A stretch of 64,000 nucleotides of DNA from CAVVUC01 sp963751395. Lineage in GTDB: Bacteria; Verrucomicrobiota; Verrucomicrobiia; Chthoniobacterales; Chthoniobacteraceae. Under the pieces are notes generated by a model, which saw only the letters and a program-made list of their open reading frames with translations, had not been told where the DNA came from and did no database searches. This document shows positions 56,358 to 64,000 of this stretch, piece by piece. The stretch lies in assembly GCA_963751395.1 (NCBI GenBank), contig CAVVUC010000001.1:1-64000 (forward strand), written 5' to 3'. The position numbers and the translations under genes were made by a program. Numbering within the stretch: the first letter of the stretch is position 1; the number at the start of each line of letters is the position of its first letter.

Positions 56358-59300
56358 CTAACCCTTCGTGCTCAACTGCCGGCGCAGACTGATGTGCAGA
56401 AAACCGAGGGTGCCCAGTGAAAAGGAAATGAGGACGATCGTGTTGAAAATGAGAACGCTGAAATGCATGCTGCCGAGACTTTTCTCCGGGCCGAAGAAGA
56501 CGTTGATCCGCTTCAGGCGGCGATAATCGGCCTGCTCGGTTTCGGCCTTGGAAACGAGGTCGCTGATTTTCTGGTTCACGTACAGGCGTTCGGCGCTGAC
56601 GCCGCGTTTCGATTTCAGGCTGACCGTATCGAGCGCCGCGCCGGCGAGAACCCGATCCACCTTGCGCAACCGCCGGTCCACATCCGTCGCATCAGTCGCC
56701 TCGAGTGCGGAGACAAGGGCAAGCGTGTCCTTTACATCTTCCAGCCGATCCGCCTGTGCCGGTGTGCGCTCGTTGATCGCCACCAGATCATTAATCTCGT
56801 CCTGGAGACGGTCCTGCCGCCGGGTGAGCGGATTGAGTTTCGCCTGGGCGACAACGATTGCCTCGTAGCTCCAGCGCATCGGCATGAACTCGCACAGCAA
56901 CGGCACCTGCAGGCGGCTTTCGTTTTTCTCCACGTCCGAGCCGGGGTGCGTCTTGAACCAGCGCTGGATCGTGTAGATGAAATCGAGGTTGCGGTTCATC
57001 TCCTCGTATTTGATGAGCGCGCCGCCGAGGATGATCTGCGGGATGAGCACGAGCGGCACGATGTTGGCGGCGGTCTTCGCGTCGGCGACGAGCGACGAGA
57101 TCAGCAGTCCGAGCGACGATGCCGGTGAGGGCGGTGATGAACATTGAAAAACGCGTAGATCCAAAACATGCCGCGGATTTCCAAGATGGCGTTGCCGATG
57201 AGCACGAAGAGCACGCACTGGATCGCGGCGAAGAGCGCGAGCGTGGCGGCTTTCGAGAAGATGTAGTAGCGGCAGGCGCACGTTGAGATTGCGCTCCCGC
57301 TGAAGGACGACGCGGTCGCGGATGATGTCGTCGGCGCTGTTCGTCAGGCCGAGGAACATCGCGCACGATCAGGCTCAGGAAAAGATAGGTCGGGATGTGG
57401 TAGGCGCTGACGCGAAATCGTACGTGCCCGACTCCGAGTAGCGCAGCACCGCGCGCGATGAGCATGGCGAGCACGGGCGCTTCGACGATGGTCGATCCAG
57501 AGATTGCCGCGGTTGCGCAGTTTGCTGATGAAGGCGCGCTGGAGCAAAATCCGCAACTGCATCCACTCGTCGCGCCAGCGGATCGGTTCGCGCCTGTGCA
57601 TCGGCGAGAGTCGAGCAGCGGCAGCGACCGGCTGCTTCTTGCAGCGACACCTGGTGCATGTCCTGCAACAGGCGGAACGACTCGTATTTGTCGCGCCAGT
57701 AGTCGGGCGAAAACTTCCGCGCGGGCACGAGCTGGCCCTTGCGAGTTTTCCTCGAAAATGATGTCGCCGCTCAGGTCGCGCAGCGGCGTCTCGAGCACGT
57801 CGAAGATGAACTCCGGCCGGGTCGTGCCGCACGCCGGACAGCCGCCGAGGTCGGTGCCGAAATGCTGCTCGTGCTCCGCCTGCGCGAAGTACTCGAGCAT
57901 CTCGTGCGGCGTGCCGTAGAAGACGAGCCGCCCGCCCTTGTCGAGCAGCAGCGCCTTGCTGAACATCTGGAAAAGCTTCGACGCCGGCTGGTGGATCGTC
58001 ACGAGCACGATCTTGTTGTGCGCCATCGAACGGATGATTTCGATGACGTGCTCGGCGTCCTTCGAGGAGAGGCCGCTGGTCGGCTCGTCGAACAGAAACA
58101 CGTCCGCCGAGCCGATCATGTCGAGGCCGATGTTGAGCCGTTTGCGTTCGCCGCCGCTGAGCGTCTTTTTCAACGGGCTGCCGACGAGGCTGTCGCGCCG
58201 CTCGCTCAGGCCGAGTTCAGCAGCTTGCCCTCGATGCGCCGGCCGCGGTCGCGGCTCGACAAGGTGCGGCGCGCGGATCGCCGCGGCGAAGTCGAGATTT
58301 TCCTCGATCGTCAGATGTTCGTCGAACGCGTCGTCCTGCGGGATGTAGCTGATGTAGCCGCTTGAGCGCTTCGAGGTTTTCGTAAAGCGACTGGCCGTTG
58401 AGCAGCACCTCGCCCTGCTGCGGCTGCAGCTGCCCGGCGAGCACGCGCATGAGCGTGCTTTTGCCGCAGCCGCTCGCGCCCATCACGCAGACCATCTCGC
58501 CGCGGTTGACGCGTGAAGGAGATGCCATCGAGCGCCGTTTCGTTCTCCTGGAAACGGTGGTTGAGGTCGCTGCACTTCGAGCGTGCGGATGATGTTCCGC
58601 TCCTCCTCGATGATGCGCTCGGAAAAATCGCAGCGCAGCACCTGGCCGGCATCGATGCGGATCGCGTCGCCGTCGGCAAGCGTCGCGCTGTTCCGCACCG
58701 GCACCTCGCCGATGAGGATCGGACGGTCGGCCTGAAGCACTTCGAGAATGCCGACCCTGTTTTCGTAATCGCACTGGATCTTGAGCAGCACATCGCCGCC
58801 GGTGCCGGGCGAGAGGAGGATGTCGTCCTCCTCGAGCAGGCCGGGGTTGTTCGAGACGAGGTATTCGGACTTGTGCGCCTTGAGCTGGAAACGTCCGCCC
58901 ATCGCGCGCGCCCGGCGGCGGAGGTCCGCGAGCGAGAGTTCGCTGTCGTCGTGGAAGATGATCTTGTCCTCGAGCGTGCCTTCGATGAACGGCGCCCGCA
59001 TTGAAGCGCGACGCCGTTGAGCACCGCGTCCACGTTCTTCAGCGCCTTCACCTGCACCTTCAGCCCGAACCGCACCTCGATGCGCGACTGTCGCGGGTGC
59101 GCGATTTTTCGAGCTCCACCTCGTCGTTCTTGTTGATGCTCAGATAAATCTGCGCGCGCGAGACGTTCTTCTTCGCGTTGAAATAAAAGACGAGGTCCTG
59201 ATAGGTGAGCACCTGCTCGCCGAGCACGATGCGCTGCCCGGAATAGACGCGGCAGAACTCGCCGGTCTTCAGCGGACGCCCGCGCACCACGATCGGGCGC

Positions 59301-59971
59301 TGGGTCTGGTTCTTGAGCAGGATCAAATCGTGATACCGGAACGCCAGCAGCCGCTCGTCCGCGGCGAGGTCCTTGAGCGCCACGTCCGCCGTGTTGTTGT
59401 GGCCGAACCGGAGCGATTCGAGCGGCGAGGCGCCCTTCTGAAAAATGGACGGATCGGCGTCATCGACGGCGTTGAGTTGATAAACGATGTCGATCGCCTG
59501 CGCGGCCATGCCGAGCTGCGACATGAAGGCGTAGAAATTCGCGATCTGCTCCTGGTTCATCTCCGCCTTTGAGATCAGGTCGTAAAGCTGGACGCCGAGC
59601 ATGATCTTGCGGTCTTCGCTCAGTTGCGTGGAGAGCTTCTGCGCCATCGCCGTCAGATCCTGCTGCTCGTTGAGCGCCTGCCGGAAAAGCTTCCGCAGCT
59701 CCGAGTAAACCGCCTCGGGGTAATCGTAGCGAAGAAAACCGAGCGAGGAGTCGATTTCATCCTCAAGCACCACGCCGTCGACCTTGGAGAACGCCGCGAG
59801 CACCTGGATCAGCAGCGGCAGCAGGTTGGGGCCTTCCGCCACGGTGCGCGGTTTGCGCATCGCGCGCCGGGCAAGATGCGTGGACGTGTGATGGATGCGA
59901 TAGGCAAACGGCGTCAGGTATTTGATGCCGTCGCTGATCTTCTCCAACATGGATTTCCCGGGGTCGCTCAT
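56358..59971 (-). CDS. TerB/FHA-like/ABC-2 transporter fusion protein, heavily frameshifted
   Basis: One polypeptide of about 1200 aa after frame correction. Order: TerB-like helical domain with VLAAFSKVDGVVLEDEI (residues about 50-130), a region with FHA-like strands (NSATLADGDAIRIDAG), an ABC ATPase (Walker A GASGCGKST; signature LSGGERKRLNIG; Walker B VFLFDEPTSG), then an ABCG-type membrane domain (LLISSLVADAKTAANIVPLV; LIFNTIVLISFSLGTLG). Substrate unknown; TerB and FHA suggest metal or phospho-signal control. At least twelve single-base breaks lie between 57120 and 59100, while both ends are clean. No partner genes on this strand. Confidence 0.7.
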
Positions 59972-60117
59972 CGGACGTCGTTCGACAACGCAGTGTCAGG
60001 AATGTCGTTTAACACAAATGGAACTAATCACGAGAATTCATTTTCCTCAATGAGGGGCGAGCCGGCGAATGACTCGAAATAATGGGGTTCCTTCGTCATT
60101 TCCCTACACATACCGGG

Positions 60118-60145
60118 TTGACCAATGGGCGGGACAACCTAGAGT
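60118..60145 (+). promoter_or_regulatory. Possible sigma-70 promoter for ftsH
   Basis: TTGACC (60118-60123), 16 bp, TAGAGT (60140-60145), 80 bp before the ftsH start. The -35 is good; the -10 matches 4 of 6. The 254-bp gap upstream contains no gene. Confidence 0.35.
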
Positions 60146-60225
60146 CCTGCCGCTTCTCTCATTCATTGCGCGTCAAGTTTGCCTGTGATACGGTGCCGAC
60201 GCCCTGAAAAGGGAGCAAACCAATT

Positions 60226-62240
60226 ATGTCTCAACAAGATTCCCGGCCGCCGAAGGAAAACCGGCCTCGCAACAACCCGAACGACCCGAATTTCAACTGG
60301 CGCGGCATCATGCTCTTCGCCATCGCCATCGCGTTGATCGGCGGGGCCGTGCTGTTCAAGACGCCCTACGGAAACGTCAAGGAAATTCCGACGAACGTCT
60401 TCGATGAATATCTCGAAACCGGGCTCATCAGCAAAGACCGCCCGCTCGACCTGGTGGTCGAAAGCGCCTCTCCGACGCAGTGGCTCAAGGGGTCCTACAT
60501 GCAAAAGAAGAACGGCGCGGAAACGGCAGTGCCTTTCAAGACATCCGTCTCGCTCGATTACGACAAGGATCTCAAGGATCGCTTGAAAGAGGCCGGACTG
60601 AAGGTGAATACGAAGTCGGAATCGAATCTCCTGGCTTCGGCGCTCATCGGGTTTCTGCCGATCGCCCTGTTTCTGCTCGTGCTCTACTTTTTCTTCCGCC
60701 AGCAAATCCGCATGGCCGGCAAGGGCGCCTGAGCTTCGGCAAAAGCAAGGCGCGGATGCTCTCGCGCGACAAAAACAAGATCACCTTCAAGGACGTGGCC
60801 GGTGTCGAGGAAGCCAAGGATGAAGTGCAGGAAATCGTCGAGTTCCTGCAAAGATCCGAAGAAATTTCAGAAACTCGGCGGCCGCATTCCGAAAGGCGTG
60901 CTCATGGTCGGCCCTCCCGGCACCGGCAAGACGCTGCTGGCCCGCGCCATCGCCGGCGAGGCCGACGTGCCGTTCTTCTCGATCAGCGGCTCGGACTTCG
61001 TGGAGATGTTCGTCGGCGTCGGCGCGAGCCGGGTGCGCGACATGTTCGAGCAGGGCAAGAAGAGCGCGCCGTGCATCATTTTCATCGACGAAATCGACGC
61101 CGTCGGCCGGCATCGCGGCCACGGCCTCGGCGGCGGTCACGACGAACGCGAGCAGACGCTCAACGCGCTGCTCGTCGAGATGGACGGCTTCGACACGCAG
61201 GAAGGCGTCATCATCATCGCCGCGACCAACCGGCCCGACGTGCTCGATCCGGCGCTGCTGCGCCCGGGCCGCTTCGACCGCCAGATCACCGTGAACCTGC
61301 CCGACGTGAAAGGCCGCGAGGAGATTCTGAGGGTCCATGTCGAAGAAGGTGAAGCTCGCCGAGGACGTCGATCTCGCCGTCATCGCGCGCGGCACGCCCG
61401 GCTACTCCGGCGCCGAACTCGCCAACGTCATCAACGAAGCCGCCCTGCTCGCCGCCCGCACGCGGTCTGAAGGCGATCACCCTCAGCGAACTCGAGGAAG
61501 CGCGCGACAAAGTCCGCTGGGGCAAGGAGCGCCGCAGCCTCGCGATGAGCGACAAGGAAAAGGAAAACACCGCCTATCACGAAGCCGGCCACGCGCTGCT
61601 CTGCGAGCTGGTCGAAAACATGGACCCGCTCCACAAGGTCACGATCATCCCGCGCGGTCCGTCGCTCGGCTCGACGATGTAGCTGCCGGACGAGGACAAG
61701 TACACGCATCGCACGCAAGGAGTTGCTCGATCGCCTCGTCGTCATCATGGGCGGGCGCGTCGCGGAGGAATTGATCTTCGGCGACGTGACCAACGGCGCC
61801 CGCGGCGACATCGGCCAGGCCACGAACATCGCCCGCAAGATGGTCTGCGAATGGGGCATGAGCGAAAAAATGGGCATGGTCGAATACGGCGAGCACGAGG
61901 ACTACGTCTTCCTCGGGCGCGACATCAACCGCGCCCGCGATTACAGCGAAGCCACGGCGCAGGAGATCGACTGCGAAGTTCGAAAACTTTGCGACGACGC
62001 CTACGACGCGGGCAAGATCGTTGATCGTCTACCAGCCGTGACAGGCTGGAAGGAATCGCGAAGGCGCTCCTCGAATACGAGACGCTCGACCGCTCACAAA
62101 TCCGCGACATCATCGACAAAGGTTACATGTCCAATCCGCCGGCCAGCGGCGCGAAATCGCGCACCCAGCCGCCGCCGGTCCCTGAGAGCACGACCGTCTC
62201 GCCGGAGTACCCGCACGGCCTCACGGAAGCGCCGGCGTAG
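60226..62240 (+). CDS. ftsH: ATP-dependent zinc metalloprotease FtsH, frameshifted with an internal TAG
   Basis: Membrane-bound AAA+ protease for quality control. Two membrane helices (MLFAIAIALIGGAVLF; ASALIGFLPIALFLLVLYFF) flank a periplasmic domain. Then Walker A GPPGTGKT, FIDEIDAVGR (Walker B), NRPDVLDPALLRPGRFD (SRH) and the zinc site HEAGHA (about 61578-61595). Frame breaks near 60731, 60850, 61343, 61466, 61713 and 62022 are single bases. An in-frame TAG at 61680-61682 sits where the family has Gln/Met (SLGSTM-stop-LPDEDK). The corrected end is EYPHGLTEAPA at 62240; about 670 aa, normal for FtsH. Confidence 0.88.
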
Positions 62241-62604
62241 TTTGGCGGGCCACTTCGCCGGCTTCCTCGTTGCGAAGGTCGTATGGTTACAAAGAGGGAG
62301 GGAAGAAACGTCAGCCGAAGTTGTTGACGGACCAAACTCGCGCGCGGAAGTCACCGGCAGTAAAAACATCCAACCAAGCGTGGCTTGGTCGCGATTGGTC
62401 GCGATCGCCGGAAAACCGGGCGACGAGCCTGCGCCAGGAAGGAAGAACAGTATTCTCAAGCAAGCCGGCATTGCAAAACCCCCGGCCCGGCAAGGAAGCG
62501 AATGCCATTTCAGAATGGTGATTGACGTTCGCGACAACACGCGATTATTTTCTCCGCTCCAGCCGGAACAGCACATAACCACTGACTTAAACTTAACTAC
62601 TCAC
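62241..62604. other. Intergenic region between ftsH and gap
   Basis: A 364-bp stretch without a supported gene. It holds small stems (ccaagcgtggcttgg; gcgattggtcgcgatcgc) and, near its end, a probable gap promoter at 62522-62551. Confidence 0.6.
62522..62551 (+). promoter_or_regulatory. Probable sigma-70 promoter for gap
   Basis: TTGACG (62522-62527), 18 bp, TATTTT (62546-62551), 53 bp before the gap start. Both hexamers are close to consensus in an otherwise GC-rich region. Confidence 0.5.
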
Positions 62605-63603
62605 ATGATTAAAATTGGCATTAACGGGTTCGGTCGCATCGGGCGCATGGTCTTCCGCGCCGCGATCCAGAACTTCTCGAAGGACATCGAAGTCGTCGGC
62701 ATCAACGACCTCCTCGAACCTGCATACCTCGCATACATGCTCAAATACGACTCGGTCCACGGCCGTTTCAAAGGCGAAGTCTCCGTCGAGGGCAGCAACC
62801 TGATCGTCAACGGCAAGAAGATCCGTCTCACCGCGGTCAAGGATCCGTCCACGCTGAAGTGGGACGAAGTCGGAGCCGAGGTTGTCGTCGAATCCACCGG
62901 ACTCTTCCTCGATGAAGCGACCGCGGGCGCGCACTTGAAGGCGGGCGCGAAAAAAGTCATCCTCTCGGCACCGTCGAAAGACGAGACGCCGATGTTCGTC
63001 TATGGCGTCAATGACGGCACCTACGCCGGCCAGGCGATCATCTCCAACGCAAGCTGCACGACGAACTGCCTCGCGCCGCTGGCGAAAGTCATCAACGACT
63101 CGTTCGGCATCAAGCGCGGCCTCATGACCACCGTTCACGCCGCCACCGCCACGCAGAAAACCGTGGACGGCCCGAGCAACAAAGACTGGCGCGGCGGACG
63201 CGGCATTCTCGAGAACATCATTCCGTCCTCGACCGGCGCGGCCAAGGCCGTCGGCAAGGTCATTCCCGAGCTGAACAAGAAGCTCACTGGCATGGCGTTC
63301 CGCGTTCCGACTTCGGACGTGTCCGTGGTCGATCTCACCGTCGAACTCAACAAGCCGGCCACCTACGAGGAAATCTGCAACGCCATCAAGGCGGCCGCAG
63401 ACGGCCCGCTGAAAGGCGTGCTCGCATACGTCGATCAGAAGGTTGTCTCGACCGACTTCCGCGGCGAGGTGAACACGTCGGTGTTCGACGCCGAGGCCGG
63501 CATCGCGCTCGACAGCACTTTTGTGAAACTGGTCGCGTGGTACGACAACGAATGGGGCTACTCCAACAAAGTGCTGGAGATGGCCCGCGTCGTCGCCAAG
63601 TAA
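62605..63603 (+). CDS. gap: Glyceraldehyde-3-phosphate dehydrogenase, type I
   Basis: Glycolytic NAD-dependent oxidation of G3P to 1,3-bisphosphoglycerate. The 332-aa protein has the Rossmann start MIKIGINGFGRIGRMVFRA, the catalytic Cys151 in SNASCTTNCLAP, TVHAATATQKTVDG, GRGILENIIPSSTGAA and WYDNEWGYSNKVLEM. The frame is intact. pgk, for the next glycolytic enzyme, follows 86 bp later. Confidence 0.97.
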   Translation: MIKIGINGFGRIGRMVFRAAIQNFSKDIEVVGINDLLEPAYLAYMLKYDSVHGRFKGEVSVEGSNLIVNGKKIRLTAVKDPSTLKWDEVGAEVVVESTGLFLDEATAGAHLKAGAKKVILSAPSKDETPMFVYGVNDGTYAGQAIISNASCTTNCLAPLAKVINDSFGIKRGLMTTVHAATATQKTVDGPSNKDWRGGRGILENIIPSSTGAAKAVGKVIPELNKKLTGMAFRVPTSDVSVVDLTVELNKPATYEEICNAIKAAADGPLKGVLAYVDQKVVSTDFRGEVNTSVFDAEAGIALDSTFVKLVAWYDNEWGYSNKVLEMARVVAK

Positions 63604-63619
63604 GCCAACGAATCCAATT

Positions 63620-63667
63620 GGAGAATTGGAGCGATGGAGAAATGAATCTCCAAAGCTCCAATTCTCC
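63620..63667. repeat. 13-bp inverted repeat between gap and pgk
   Basis: ggagaattggagc (63620-63632) and its exact complement gctccaattctcc (63655-63667), with a 22-bp loop. The arms hold attggag heptamer units. There is no T-run; it may be an mRNA processing or stability hairpin between the two genes. Confidence 0.8.
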
Positions 63668-63689
63668 GTTTCTCCAACACTCCAATCCC

Positions 63690-64000
63690 ATGTCCAAACT
63701 TTCCATCCGCGACGTTGACGTGAAGGGCAAGCGCGTCCTCATCCGCGTCGATTTCAACGTGCCGCAGGACAAAGCCACCGGCGCGATCACCAATCCCGCC
63801 CGCATCGTCGCCGCCCTGCCCACCATCCAGCACATCCTCGACAACGGCGGTTCCGCCGTCCTGATGAGCCATCTCGGCAGGCCGGACGGAAAGCGCCTCG
63901 AGAAGTTTTCTCTCAAAACAGTCGCCGACAAACTCGCCGAACTCCTCGGCAAACCGGTGAACTTCCTGAGCGATTGCGTCGGACCGGACGTCGAAGCCGC
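63690..64000 (+). CDS. pgk: Phosphoglycerate kinase, N-terminal part
   Basis: ATP-forming step after GAPDH; the first 103 residues are present and the gene runs off the window. It begins MSKLSIRDVDVKGKRVLIRV, then DFNVPQDKATGAI (substrate-binding Asp/Asn), IQHILDNGGSAVLMSHLGRP and DKLAELLGKPVNFL. The start at 63690 fits the family and lies 22 bp after an inverted repeat. Confidence 0.95.
   Translation, partial: MSKLSIRDVDVKGKRVLIRVDFNVPQDKATGAITNPARIVAALPTIQHILDNGGSAVLMSHLGRPDGKRLEKFSLKTVADKLAELLGKPVNFLSDCVGPDVEA

Overview
The window is GC-rich and gene-dense (roughly 60 genes, no rRNA or tRNA seen) and looks like a chromosomal contig from a diazotrophic, probably fermentative member of the Verrucomicrobiota. 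This assignment is inferred from a PTPDL-type secreted protein, a DUF6268 barrel, a COX24-like mini ribosomal protein, a succinate/propionate pathway as known from Opitutus-type bacteria, and heptanucleotide repeats between genes. It is not proven by a marker tree.

Layout. 1-5.6 kb: the 3' part of a type IIA topoisomerase A subunit, then an exopolysaccharide export set (outer-membrane barrel, Wza-like protein, Wzc-like tyrosine kinase), all heavily frameshifted. 5.8-13.9 kb: a truncated DUF1254 gene, then a nitrogen-fixation accessory cluster (nifN, nifB, a 2Fe-2S ferredoxin, two molbindins, nifV, two unknown ORFs, nifA). 14-26.4 kb: mostly housekeeping (glgA, obg, hisG, a COX24-like mini protein, a TPR protein, an AcuC-like deacetylase next to an acyl-CoA ligase, rpmE, prfA, a toxin-antitoxin pair, prmC, murA). 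26.4-28.2 kb: a repeat-rich island with a REP-associated transposase (RAYT) and a decayed DUF5615 toxin. 28.3-34.4 kb: a DUF6268 barrel, prepilin peptidase, a lipoprotein, divergent mntR/mntH and a universal stress protein. 34.7-38.3 kb: a single-chain restriction-modification protein interrupted in frame by a palindromic repeat. 38.5-49.5 kb: a compact methylmalonyl-CoA (Wood-Werkman) operon. 49.7-54.4 kb: a pseudopilin, a secreted protein and hisA-hisH-hisB with a PTPDL protein. 54.6-64 kb: a GH20 hexosaminidase, a large TerB/FHA-like/ABC fusion, ftsH, gap and the start of pgk.

How the parts fit. The nif genes supply cofactor assembly (NifN, NifB), homocitrate (NifV), molybdenum handling (Mop) and control (NifA); nifHDK and nifE are not here. 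The 38.5-49.5 kb operon encodes a near-complete succinate-to-propionate branch: carboxyl transfer (5S, 12S, biotin carrier), methylmalonyl-CoA mutase with its chaperone and epimerase, and a CoA-transferase.

Two themes run across the window. First, many essential genes carry single-base frameshifts in clusters (topoisomerase, EPS genes, nifN, nifB, prfA, prmC, murA, ABC fusion, ftsH) while long stretches between them are clean; this looks mainly like local consensus error. Second, 7-bp tandem repeats recur at least eight times, mostly at gene borders. One lies between a possible nifB start and its conserved body in a way that could switch reading frame.
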